A stretch of DNA of 64,000 bases from Warburgia ugandensis (Eukaryota > Streptophyta > Magnoliopsida > Canellales > Canellaceae), in the NCBI GenBank assembly GCA_035236585.1, contig CP141127.1, positions 49,800,001 to 49,864,000 on the forward strand. The letters are read 5' to 3'. This document shows, one piece after another, positions 49,080 through 59,589 of the stretch. The notes beneath the pieces were generated by a model, which searched no databases, was not told the origin of the DNA, and saw only the letters and a program-made list of their open reading frames with translations. How positions within the stretch are numbered: position 1 is the first letter of the stretch; the number at the start of each line of letters is the position of its first letter. The position numbers and the translations under genes were made by a program.

Positions 49080-50500
49080 TCAATGATAGTGGACTTCACG
49101 GCTAAATTTTCTATAAAAGATCTCTCATGACTTATCTCAGGTTTACATTCTATCACCTATTGTAGCAACTTCCATCTCCTAGAAGGTAAGCTTGCACACA
49201 ATCCTTGCATCTTTCAACTCAAAGCATTTACTACTACATTTGTCTTCCCTGGATGGTATTGAATAGAGAAGTCATAATCTTTCAAATACTCCATCCATCT
49301 TCTTTGTCGCATATTCAAGTCTTGCTGCGAAAAGATGTACTTGAGGCTTTTATGGTTTATGAACACCTTGAACTTTTCTCCATACAAATAGTGCCTCTAG
49401 ATCTTTAAGGCAAAAACTATGGCAGCAAGTTCCAAGTCATGTACAAGGTAATTAACTTCATGTCTTTTCAATTATTGTGAAGCATAGGCAATCACCTTCC
49501 CATTTTGCATGAGTACACATCCCAATCCTCTCCCCAAGGCATCACTATAGATCACAAAGCCACCATTGCCTGATGGTAATGTGAGTACTAGTGTAGTGGT
49601 CAACTTCCTCTTTAGTTCTTTGAAGCTTCCTTCACATGTATCATCCCATATGAACTCCACGTTCTTTCTCGTCAACTTGGTCAAAGGTAAGGCAATGCGT
49701 GAGAACCCTTCAATGAACCTATGGTAATATCCCGCAAGTCCTAGAAAGCTTCTCATTTTTGTCACTGTTCTAGGTGTGTCCCATTTTTCCTGTGCTTCAA
49801 CTTTTCATGGATCCACTACAATGCCATGTTGAGAAATAAAATATCCTAAAAAGTTCACTTCCTTTAACCAAAATTCACACTTACTATATTTTGCATATAG
49901 TTGGTGTGCCCGAAGTGTATGTAGTACTATTTGCAAGTGTTCTTTGCATTCCTCAATATTCTCTGAGTAGACTAGAATATCATCCATGAATATTATAACA
50001 AATTTGTCTCGTAGTCTTCAAATACTTGGTTCATGAGGTCCATGAATGTAGTTGGGGTGTTTGCAAACCCAAATGACATCACCTTGAACTCATAATGCCC
50101 GTACCTAGATTTGAATGCTATCTTTGAAATATCCTCTTCCCTAACTCTAAGCTGATGATATCCAGACTGTAAACCAATCTTGGAAAACACAAGAGCTAAT
50201 TGAAGTTGATAGAATAAATCATCTATACATGGTAGAGGATATTTGTTTTTCACTATGATCCTGTTCAACTTTTAGTAATCAATGCAAAGTCTCATTGATC
50301 CATCCTTCTTCTTAACAAAAAGGATTGGGGCTCCCCAGGGGGATACGCTAGCTCTGATGAACCCTTTGTCAACCAACTCTTGAGGTTGAGTCTTCAACTA
50401 CTTTAGTTCTGCTGGAGCCATTCGATATGGTGCTTTGGAGATAGGAGATGTGCCAGGTATCATGTCGATGGTGAAGTCTATCTCCCTTTTTAGTGGTAAC
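49080..50500 (-). pseudogene. Chromovirus reverse transcriptase and RNase H, broken
   Basis: It copies element RNA into DNA. Reading leftward: [20 protein letters not shown] (about 50480), then [20 protein letters not shown] and [10 protein letters not shown], then [21 protein letters not shown] and [21 protein letters not shown] (50268-49993). The catalytic box reads FMDDILVYS (just past 49990), then [10 protein letters not shown] and FLGLAGYYHRFIEGFS. RNase H has IYSDALGRGLGCVLMQ, LELAAIVFALKI and HKSLKYIF, where the family TDHKSL is INHKSL, so a conserved Asp is lost. In-frame stops are at 50398-50400 and 50272-50274, a one-base frameshift lies near 50000, and more stops occur in RNase H. 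Confidence 0.88.
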
Positions 50501-50729
50501 CCTAGTACGTCTTTAGGGAACACCTCTAGAAATTCACAAACTACATCCACTTCTCCTGGTTTAGGCTTTGCCACCTCAATAGCTTCTATCTTAGCTAGGA
50601 AGAACTAACATCCTTGAGCAATATGCTTCACCGCCTTTAATGTGAAAATAACACATACCCCTAAATAATCCTATCTCCCCTGCAATGATATCTCTACTTC
50701 TCAAGAATGTTAAAGGTGATCTTCTTTCT

Positions 50730-51010
50730 TCAACAATTGATAGTTGCATGGTGTAAGGCTAACCAATCCATCCCAAATATGATGTCAAATTCTATCATAT
50801 CTAGGTAGATGAGGTCGATGTTCATGTGCTTGCCTGGAACCACAATTGGTACATCCTGAAAGTATGTTTGTGTGCCAATAGACTTGCCCAAAGGTGTCAT
50901 GACTTCTAAACAGAATTCTAAGTTTTGAACCATATCATCAGTGCAAGAAGCAAACTCCTAAGACATAAAATGTGAAGTGCAGAACTAGTATCAAATAATA
51001 CTCTAGCAAG
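50730..51010 (-). pseudogene. Chromovirus aspartic protease, active site altered
   Basis: It normally cuts the gag-pol polyprotein. The C-terminal half (50933-50730) is clear: DIIFGMDWLALHHATINC matches the family DVILGMDWL..H.A.IDC block. Upstream, the catalytic triplet expected as DTG reads DTS (codons 50984-50992, VLFDTSSALHI). A stop or shift separates the two halves. Confidence 0.8.
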
Positions 51011-51145
51011 TTATTCATAAATGTGAAGTGTACCTTCCATTACCGTGTTGGATGCCTAGGCTTGTCCTGAAGTAATGGTAAACACTCGTCCTTGGCTGTG
51101 CTGAATCTCATCTCCTTTATGCTCTTCCTCTTTCTTCTTCTTATG

Positions 51146-51882
51146 ACAATGAGTGGCTATGTGTCCAACCTCTCCATAGATGAAGCATTTGAAGTAAGGT
51201 GTACATGGCTTGCCTGGATGATACTTTCTACATCGAGGACAAGTTCTAGCTTGTGATGCTTTGCTCTATTGTCGAATTGTCGCTTGAATGGGTATTGGGG
51301 TTGAGAAAACTAAATGGGCCTCTTGCCTTTGTTGAATAGCCCATTGGTGCTGGTATTTTTCTCCTTTTCTTTTCTGTCCGCCAGGGTCCCCTGATAATCT
51401 TTCTCATAAATAGAAGCCATTTCCACTACCTTAGCCATGGTGGTTAATTGGAACCCAATAACCCTATTTCTTAGTCCAGGATTCAACCCATCTATAAACT
51501 TCTCTATTATGCTTTGTTCTGTGGCACACACAGAGGGTGCAAATCTATGGAGACTTGTAAATTTATTTTCATATTGGTTCACCATTAGACTCCCTATTCT
51601 AGACTCATGAACTCCTCTTACTTTTGCACATGTCATGGAAAATATTTCTCATTAAACACGGTCTTGAAATCCTCCCATAGAATAGTCTTACCCTCCTCAA
51701 AGTATATCCTTTCAGTTGTCTCCCACAAGAAGTCTGCTTCACCTTTAAAGACAAAAGTTGCCATATCAACTTTTCTTTCTTCTAGAATCTTCATAGCTTT
51801 GAACAACTTCTCTATGTTAAAGATCAACTTTTTCATTGCATCTAACTCCTCTTCACCAGAAAATGAGGGGGCCATCTTCTGA
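51146..51882 (-). pseudogene. gag: Chromovirus gag with degenerate zinc knuckle
   Basis: Capsid and nucleocapsid gene. It starts MAPSFSGEEELDAM (51875) and contains WEDFKTVFNEKYFP, then in a shifted frame (51636 on) NQYENKFTSLHRFAP and EKFIDGLNPGLRNRV, the usual gypsy gag core. A CPRCRKYHPGKPC motif precedes the zinc knuckle at 51146-51187. The knuckle reads CFIYGEVGHIATHC, where the second Cys of the CX2CX4HX4C pattern has become Tyr, so RNA binding by this knuckle would be lost. The frameshift lies near 51636. Confidence 0.85.
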
Positions 51883-52221
51883 AATCACTCTAACTGGGCC
51901 TCTGTTTAGTCAGTAACCCTCTCTTGTGATGATGCCTTTGGCACAGGTGCTTATGCCTAATTGTTCACAATTTGCTCCATATGTTGCATAAATGACTGAA
52001 AGGATTCTGCCATGCTATTCCCAATTTTAGAAGAACTAGTAGAGGGATTGGTTGTCTTTGGAGCTTCACCTCGTCTCCTCCTAGGTAGCATCTATTTTAT
52101 CAAGAGTCGTTTGATTCGTTTGAGTGCTCTTATCATGCTAGTTAAATTTTTTTTCTTCTAATTATATAAACTAAGTTTAAGTTCTTATCTCTTAACTTGA
52201 CTATGAATGGCTTGAACTTAG

Positions 52222-52233
52222 GCTCTGATACCA
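52222..52233 (-). promoter_or_regulatory. Primer binding site of the chromovirus, tRNA-iMet
   Basis: The minus strand reads TGGTATCAGAGC, two bases from the 5' LTR end at 52236. Same site type as at 2923-2934. Confidence 0.88.
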
Positions 52234-52235
52234 AC

Positions 52236-52660
52236 TATAACGACCCAGGTTTCTAAAATGCTTTTTAAATGCAAAAGATGATTATGATGCGAGATCGATC
52301 TCTATCAAAAGCATTTTGAAAATCAAATGACAAGGGGAAAACATTATTTTTTCTTTTCTTAAAAGGATTGTCAGTAAAATGAGTATTACATTCCTACAAA
52401 AAATCCAACAGAGTCTCCTCTATTTTTTGGACATTAGATATTTAATGCAAATCATTGCAAAGCAACTAATAAGCATTCATTTGATATTTTAATAAATAAA
52501 CAAAAACTTAATGTCCTCAAATCTCAAGACTTTCCAATCACAGTCCAAGTTATGAAAATAAATAGTTTAAGTTAAATACATTACATTCCCATGCAAGTAG
52601 CTACTAAGTCTAATATAACTACATCAAACCTCTAACCTTTTACTTGTTTAATGAAAATGC
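52236..52660 (-). mobile_element. 5' LTR remnant of the chromovirus
   Basis: It begins TATAACGACCCAGG (the terminal TG has become TA) and aligns with 43847-44308, with a gap of about 40-45 bases near 52347. It stops abruptly at GAAAATGC, where Athila-like RT begins. About 3.3 kb of LTR is missing compared with the 3' LTR. Confidence 0.85.
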
Positions 52661-53520
52661 CTGGAGCGTTACAAAGCCCAAAAGGCATACGTCTGTAGGT
52701 GAAAGTTCCGAAAGGGCAGGTGAAGGTGGTCTTCTCCTGATCCTCTAGTGCTATAGGAATTTGGTTATAACAGGAATATCCATCCAGAAAATAGTAATAG
52801 CTATGTCCAGCTAACCTCTCTAGCATTTGATCAATGAAAGGTAGAGGAAAATGATCTTTCCTAGTGACTGCATTCAACTTTCGATAGTCAATACAAACTC
52901 TCCACCCAGTGGTCATGCAAGTGAGGACTAGCTCGTTATCCTCATTTTTGACTACCGTGACCCCAGATTTCTTAGGTACAACCTGAACGGGGCTGACCCA
53001 AGTACTATTAGAGATAGGATATATGACGCCAACATCTAAGAGTTTTAGGACTTCATCTCTAACCACGTCCTTCATGTGGGGGTTCAGTTGCCTTTGAGTC
53101 TCCCTAGAAGGTTTTGCATTTTCTTCTAGATGTATCATATGCATGCATAAGGCCTTTTATGTCTGCTATTGTCCACCCTAAAGCAGTTTTATGTTCCTTA
53201 AGAACATCTAAAAGCTTACCCTCTTGTTCTTTATCTAAGTCTAATGCTATTATTACAGGTAAGGTTTCATCTGGGCCTAAATATGAATATTTCAAGTTAT
53301 CAGGCAAGGGTTTTAGGTCCAAAGACTGTGGGTGCTCTATTGAGGGTATGGGGACAGATTTAGACGGTGGGAGTGGGTCCACATAAGGACCCCACTTAGA
53401 GATATCCATGAGTGGTGCAGCATCTAAAAGATTGTTTACCTCCTCAATAGACTTGTCTATATCAAATTCTCCATTAAAATCCATCAGACAAGCCTCTAGT
53501 GAGTCTGAGATGGACAATGG
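52661..53520 (-). pseudogene. Athila-like reverse transcriptase, cut short
   Basis: The linker (53517 on) holds DLKPLPDNLKYSYLG and ALGWTIADIKG, then a frame change near 53130. The RT part (53144 to 52661) has EVLKLLDVGVIYPISNSTWVSP, VQVVPKKSG, WRVCIDYRKLNAVTRKDHFP, LPFIDQMLERLAGH, FLDGYSCYNQIPIA (Gly to Cys in GYSGYNQ) and RRMPFGLCNAPG. The frame then runs into chromovirus LTR, giving a chimeric C-terminus. The YMDD-type box, RNase H and integrase are gone. The motifs fit the Athila lineage. Confidence 0.88.
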
Positions 53521-54520
53521 TGAATACTCTCATTAATTAGACTCTCAATCAAGTTGACATCACAGGGAACATCGAGGTCTAAATGTTGTTGATCGGCATT
53601 AAAAACATTAAGCTTAACCTTCATGTTGCCGAATGAGAGTTTCATTACACCATTCCTACAGTTAATAATGGCATTGGACGTTGCCAAGAATGGACACTCA
53701 AGGATGACAGGGATTTGACTACCAGGGTCGAATACAGCTTGGGTGTCTAGCACAATGAAATCAACTGGGTAATAAAACTTATCCACCTGGATCAAGACAT
53801 CTTCAACCAAACCATGAGGTATCTTGATAGATCTATTAGCTAATTGCAGCGTGGTAGTGGTTGGTTTCAACTCACTGATTTTTAGTTGCTCATAGATAGA
53901 GTATGGCAACAAGTTAACACTAGCCCCTAAGTCAAGAAGTGCCCTATCTATGACATGATCTCCAATGGCGCAAGTGATTGTAGGACATCCTGGGTCTCTA
54001 AATTTGGGTGGGTCTTGTGTTGAATCAAAGAGCTCACTTGTTCAGTGAGGAAGGCTTTCTTTTGCACATTAAGCTTTTGCTTCGTTGTGCAGAGCTCTTT
54101 TAAGAATTTGGCATAGGCCGGGATATCTTTAATTGCATTGAACAATGGTATATTGATTTGTACATGTTTAAACGCTTCCATTAACTCATTAAAGTTTGAT
54201 ACCTTCCTAGCTTTATTCAATAATTGGGGAAAGAGGGCTTTAGGCACATAGGGTGCCTCCACTATAGGTTCTACAGGGTTGGTCTATATTTTCTCTTTTT
54301 TTACTATTTCTGTTGCCTCTTTTTTCTCTATAGTTTCCTTAGCCTGCCCTTCTTTCTTATCAATTTGACGACCATTTCTAAAGGTAATTATGGACTTGCC
54401 ATGCTCATGAGGGTTATGGTTTTGAGAACTTGACCCTATCTCGATTTGACCCTTAGGGTTAGGGATGGGTTGATTAAGAAACTGACCCTTTCCTCTATTA
54501 TGTAATTCAGCACACAATTT
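53521..54520 (-). pseudogene. Athila-like protease region
   Basis: It holds the linker EAPYVPKALFPQLL (54262 on), NIPLFNAIKDIPAYAKFLK and the retropepsin site at 53922-53933, reading LLDLGASVNLLP. This is the DLGA form of the active site common in Athila elements, with the catalytic Asp present. It continues IPHGLVEDVLIQV and CPFLATSNAIINCRNG. The open frame is broken by a stop or shift around 53912-53948. This copy is better preserved than the plus copy at 33352, which lost the Asp. Confidence 0.85.
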
Positions 54521-55807
54521 GGCTTATTTGTACCTCTAACTTAGCTATGGCTTGAGAGTTGACATTGGCAGAATGCCTACTTTCATTTTGCAATTGGTGT
54601 AAGGCCTTTTTATTATATTCATTATCTTTTGCAAATTGGTCCACCATGGTGTGGATGTTTTCCTCTGAATATGGTTTCTTTTGTTGTAGACGTTGTTGAA
54701 AGCCAGGTGGCTGATGGGGAACTGTAGTTCTAAGAGAAAAGTTTTGGAGAAGGGGATTTACAGATGACCCCCCTTTATGGTTATTCTTTGACCAAGACAA
54801 ATTGGCATGCCTAGCCCATCTAGGGTTGTAGGTCTCAGAATATGGGTTGTCGCTAGGTTGGCGATATGCATTCAATGCATTCACTTGGTCTACAAGATAT
54901 TCAAGAAATGCTTTATTAGATGGACACGCTGAGGTTAAATGGGCTGGACTAGAACAAGTAGCGCATACCTCTTGTGGAGGTTTTTGGGATAATGTAACAG
55001 CCATGAAAGATTGAAACATAGTTTCAAGCTTGTTCATTCTTCCATCTAATTTTTTAGAGACAAAGTCAAGCTTATCGGATAGATCAGTATGTGCTCCTAT
55101 CTCATAGATACCTCCTTTCTTAGTGGCCTTGTTAGTTCATTCTCTCCTATTTGAATTATCCCTTGTTGAGAATTATTAGCTACAGTTTGAAAGAATTCCC
55201 AAGCATCACTTTCATCTTTTAACATGAGGGTCCCTCCACTCACTGCATCTATCATTTGTCTATTTTGAGGTGTTAATGCCTCATAGAAGTATTGAACTTG
55301 CTGCCATTTCTCAAATCCATGGTGAAGGCATTTTTGTAGCAGTTCAATCCACCATTCCCAATATTCATAATATTGTTCATCATCCCTTTGTTGGAAATTT
55401 ATAATTTCTATATGCAGGGCATTTGTTTTGTGAACGGGGAAGAACTTGTTCAGGAACTTCTTAGACAATTGGTCCCATGTATGTATAGAACCTACCTCCA
55501 AGGAATTAAGCCATGACTTGGCTTTGTCCTTAAGTCAAAATGGGAATAACCTTAGCCTAATCGAATCATCCAAAATATTTCAGAACCTAAATGTGGCACA
55601 AATATCAAGGAACTCTTTGATATGTAGGTATGGGTCTTCTCAATCCTAACCATAAAAAGTAGGGAGTAACTGAATTACTCCCGGCTTTAACTCAAAGTGG
55701 TCCGCATTAGTTGGAGGTAATGCTATGGAGGAAGGGGTATTAAGTTGGAGTGGCGCATAAAAATCTCTAATAGTCTTGTGCTCAATCTCTATTGGTGGTT
55801 CAGCCAT
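54507..55807 (-). pseudogene. gag: Athila-like gag, broken (minus copy)
   Basis: The ATG at 55805-55807 starts MAEPPIEIEHK. DFYAPLQLNTPSSIALPP and HFELKPGVIQLLPTF follow. In-frame stops are TAG and TGA in 'FYG-stop-D-stop-EDPY', and TGA after FRF. The rest, from VGSIHTWDQLSKKFL to RKEVSMR (55501-55097), is open and contains NALHIEIINFQQRDDEQYY and QNRQMIDAVSGGTLML. A frameshift at its end separates it from the C-terminal part (55037-54507), which carries an intact zinc knuckle CATCSSPAHLTSAC (54924-54965, CX2CX4HX4C) and NPRWARHANLSWSKNN. The TGA at EDPY, the stop after FRF and the terminal frameshift are shared with the plus copy. Confidence 0.87.
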
Positions 55808-57013
55808 GGGGATAAGAACTAGGTTTCTTTCCCCTTGGTTCTAGATGCGTTGAATCTCTAGGTTTAACGGTAGTAGCTCTGGGTTCTGGGATCGACACCC
55901 TTGCATGAACTACCTAATCTAAAATGTCCTACTTCTAAATGTTAACTCTAATTCTATGTGATGCAAGCAAAAAGGCACAATCAAACACCTTAGGCTAATA
56001 AGCAATATATTGATTTTCTTAAATATGTGTGGGGACAATGCTTTTAATTAGCCTAATCTAGTGCTCCTCTTCTTTAGACTTGATTATTGCTTACCAGTTA
56101 GGTTCTTCGCAAGGTGGTTAATACAACCCTCATGTAAGGAGGTGTTTAGACCTCACAAACATCAACAGGAGGTGAGGGAAGAGCGAGGCTCTATTAGACA
56201 ACCCTCAATAACCACAGTGCTCCAAAGCCACTCGAGTGACAATAAATTGAGTCTTCGTAAGAGGGTCCTACGAGCATCTGATAGCCCTATAGGTCTGTTC
56301 TAATTGATTTTAATTTGAATTAAAGGCTAGGTAGCGCGCTTGAGGTGATTATCCTAGGTGGGCTAAGGAGTGGTGATGAAATCCACCCTTGATCTTATGG
56401 GGGTAGGGTGTCCTTAGTAATTAATTCCACACTCCATGGCAGTTTGATCAGCAGATATATCACCTTAAAGCATTAACTGTGTCCTAAGATGCAAATAAAA
56501 GCGATAAACTAATGCAAAACCTAAAAATGCAACAATTATAAGAGGATGCTTTCTATATGATTTATACTACCAAACAATGCAAATTGACTCTAAATGCAAC
56601 CCTAATTTAGGAATTTAAATGAGTGAGGAAACTTACACTGTGATTTTTGATGAAGATCAAGTGTGGGCCACCTTATCCCACACTTGCCTTGTATTATTAC
56701 AACCCTTTAAAAATTGAAATTAAAAGAGCAAATTACAAAGGGGCCTCACTACAAGCTTCACTCAAAAGGAAAAAAAATCCTAATCTAGGAAAGTAGGGAA
56801 ATTTTCATGTTGATGAAGATTTGGTGGCCAAATTCCTCCACTTTCCTCTTTCCTTGAAAAAGAAAATTTAGAAATAAGTACTAATTTCAAGAAATTAGGT
56901 GGTTATGCACTAAAACAAAATTGCAAAATGCACCTAAAATGCAATTCCTAATATTTTTTAATTTTCTAGATTTTTAATTTTTTTATTTAAATTTTATAAA
57001 AACTCCTTTGCAA
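55808..57013 (-). other. Athila-like leader (5' untranslated region)
   Basis: About 1.2 kb between gag and the primer site with no gene. The part 55900-56545 aligns with the reverse complement of 31090-31840 in the plus copy, including the words CATGTAAGGAGGTGTTTAGAC and TCCACACTCCATGGCAG. Confidence 0.7.
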
Positions 57014-57032
57014 GTCCTCAGCAATGGCGCCA
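57014..57032 (-). promoter_or_regulatory. Primer binding site, tRNA-Asp type
   Basis: The minus strand reads TGGCGCCATTGCTGAGGAC. It resembles TGGCGCCGTTGCCGGGGA, the complement of the 3' end of plant tRNA-Asp used by Athila elements, with three differences. It lies six bases from the LTR end at 57039. Confidence 0.8.
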
Positions 57033-57038
57033 AAAACT

Positions 57039-58732
57039 TGTTCGTGTTTTTCACAAGTGAACGGGCTATTGTAGTATAGCTATGTAAATACGGGTCGATC
57101 CCACACGGACTTGCTTTTAAATGATGGAGTTTTAAGTAAAATTCAATTAATAAAAGAATAAAAATAAAGAATATACTAGAAATAAACTAACAATAAAATC
57201 CAGATTTATTAGAATGTGGATAAAACAAAATCGGAATAGCATAGGGACACAGTTGGTATTAAAATGAGGACACATTTGGAATTCCACAGATCTGATAAGG
57301 GTAGACTTGGAAATTTTCTAGATTTTTGGTTTTAATAAAAAACTAGGAAAACTCGTTGAGGGAAAAATCGGAGGAGATGGGGAAGAAGGAAGAAGAGGGA
57401 GAAGAAGAAGGAGGGAGAGGAAAAGAGGGAAAGAGAGGAAGAATGGATGGATCAGGGTTTTCTCCCATGGGCCGGCTGGTGGAAACAATGGGGAGCAGAG
57501 GAGTGTGTGGAGGTGCGGGAGCCTAGGCTTGGTGCGTAAAGATGGCGAAGAGGTGAGGGGAACAATCTGGGAAAGATCAATTGAGGGTGGATATGAGTAG
57601 AGGTGAAGATGGAGGAAGAATATGGGAAGAAGGGTAGATGTGGCTAGGTTCTAGGTGACGGTGAAAAGATGAGGTGAAACAGGGAAAAAAAATGATGCCT
57701 TTTCTGGGGAAAAATGGAGAAGATGGGGAAAAGGACCGGGGGACTTTGGTAATCGGGCATGGTGAAACAAGTGAGGAAAAACGATGGACGCAAAGAAAGA
57801 AGAAAATAAATAAATAAATAGTGATGCGATGAGGGGCTAATGATGGGAAGAATGGGTAGAGGCTAGTGAATTCTGGTGGTGGAGCCACAAAGTAGTGGGG
57901 AAAGGGAATAGTAGCTTAGGAGGGGCCGCGATAGAAGCAGGGTGGTGCACATGAGAGGGCTAGAAAGAGGTGCTTGGGAGATGCAGTCAATGTAAATGAG
58001 GGAGACGGAGACTAAGAGAGAAGAGAGATAGTGGTATTGGAGAAAAAGATGGATGGGAAGAAGAAGATGGTGCGTGAAGTGTAAGGGAAAGAAGAGAGAA
58101 ATACTGAAGGTGAAGGGGAGTGTGCAATGGTGATCTTGGTTTAGAAATCGTAATGGAAAGAGAGGAGTGGTGAGGTGTGGTTAAGGTGAAGAAAGCTGGA
58201 AGCTGGGTGTCTTCAACAAGGGAGATGGGACAAAGAGGGGAAGAAGTGCAGTAAAATGATGGAAGCACAACAAAAATTCAAATGGAATGTAAAGCAAACA
58301 AAATCATGAGACCTCTCCTAAAAACAAAAACTCCTCCTTAGGCTTGTGCAGCTCTCCTCTTTATAGCCTTTTCACTCCCTTGTTTTTCTCCAACAACTCT
58401 TCTTATCCCCATCTAAAATTCTTCTTCCTTTTCTAATTCATTTAGGACTCTTCCTCTTGATCTCTACTTGATCTACACCATTGAAATTAGATCTGCTCCA
58501 TCCAACCATCCTTTAGTTGATCTGCAAAATAAAAGACTAAACTAGAATCATCAAAACTGTACATTAATCATCTAATAAGCTCTAATGATCATCTGACTGT
58601 TGATTTTGAAAATTTAAAAGTTTGGATGGTCAATTTGAGCCAAATTAAAAATCAAGCTAACTTTTGCAATTTTGAACAGTTAGATGATCTAAGTGAATGC
58701 TAAACTAGGGGTCTTTTAGCCAAAAATGAACA
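57039..58732 (-). mobile_element. 5' LTR of the minus Athila-like element, 1694 bp
   Basis: The plus strand begins TGTTCGTGTTTTTCAC next to the primer site and ends AAAATGAACA where satellite resumes. A minus-strand TATAAAG (58359-58366) lies about 370 bp inside its 5' end. The middle (57360-58260) is strongly purine-rich on the plus strand. Long pyrimidine frames such as 57577-57888 and 57987-58268 result from that bias and are not genes. Near the primer site lies a tRNA-Asp-like stretch (57069-57102). Confidence 0.75.
58359..58366 (-). promoter_or_regulatory. TATA box of the Athila-like LTR
   Basis: The minus strand reads CTATAAAG, about 370 bp from the LTR 5' end. Confidence 0.5.
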
Positions 58733-59530
58733 CTTAACATATTCTATCTAGATTGATCAATTTTAAGCATTAAAGAAGAAAAAGGTCAGTAACATATATA
58801 ATAAAAAAATGCATTGTAATGTTACCACTCAAATGCATATTCAACCAACATTGTGCTTGCCTTCTTGAATAAACATCAAAATCTAAAGCATTGGCCCTCT
58901 AAAACTAAATGTATTCTATCTAAATTGATCAATTTCAAGAATTTAAAAGTATTAAAGAAGCTAAAAATATGGATCATATGTAGTAAAAAATGCATGGTAA
59001 TGTTACCATTCAAAAGCGTAGTACAACAGGCATACTTTAACTAGTAATTTGCTTGCCTTTTTTAATGAAACTTTAAAATCTAAAATATTGGACTTTATAT
59101 CTCAATTTATACTATATATAATGATTGATTTTATGCATTTACAAGAATTTAAGAAGGAAAATTTTTGGAACATATATAGTAAAAAATGTATGGCAATGTT
59201 GCCAATCAAATGCATATTTAAGAAACAATTTGCAGGCCTTTTTGAATGAAACTTCAAAATCTAAAACATGGGATCTATTGGACTCAATGTATTCTATCTA
59301 GAATGAGCAATCTCAAGCATTTACAAGAACTACAAAAACATAAAATCAAGAACATAGATAGTAAAAAAATGCATGGTAATGTTACCATTCAAATGCATAT
59401 TCATGCTACAATGTGCATGCCTTCTTAAATGAAACATCAAAATCTAAAACATTGGATTTCTTAACCTCTATGTATTCCATCTACAATGATCAATTTCTAG
59501 CATTTACAAGCATTAAATAAGAAAAAAATT
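58733..59530 (+). repeat. Satellite array block E, about 4 monomers
   Basis: Same monomer and orientation as the other blocks (GGTAATGTTACC at about 58998 and 59379). It fades out in CATTAAATAAGAAAAAAATTA, after which unrelated sequence begins. This is the right edge of the array inside the window. Confidence 0.9.
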
Positions 59531-59589
59531 ACTTAAAAATATCTACATTTCAAAGAAAATAATCAAAACCAAAAGAACACAAAACTCAT

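Larger units (their letters stand above)
43020..58732 (-). mobile_element. Athila-like retrotransposon, minus strand, composite
   Basis: An Athila-like element lies between satellite blocks. From right to left: 5' LTR (57039-58732), primer site, leader, gag, protease and start of RT (52661-57013), then a junction into a nested Tekay-like chromovirus (43847-52660), then the end of its own 3' LTR (43020-43846). The satellite monomer is almost continuous across the insertion (left ...CATGGG, right CTTAACATATTC), but no duplication is visible. RNase H, integrase and the rest of the 3' LTR are missing, removed by the deletion at 52660. Confidence 0.75.

Noticed and set aside
57577-58268. Ser/Pro/Leu-rich frames of about 100 codons on the minus strand
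   Set aside because: They reflect the purine-rich strand bias of the Athila-like LTR; no motif or start context supports a protein.
5771-59530. Satellite read as a CRISPR-like array
   Set aside because: Units are contiguous 182-bp monomers without constant repeat plus unique spacer structure, and the window is clearly plant nuclear DNA.
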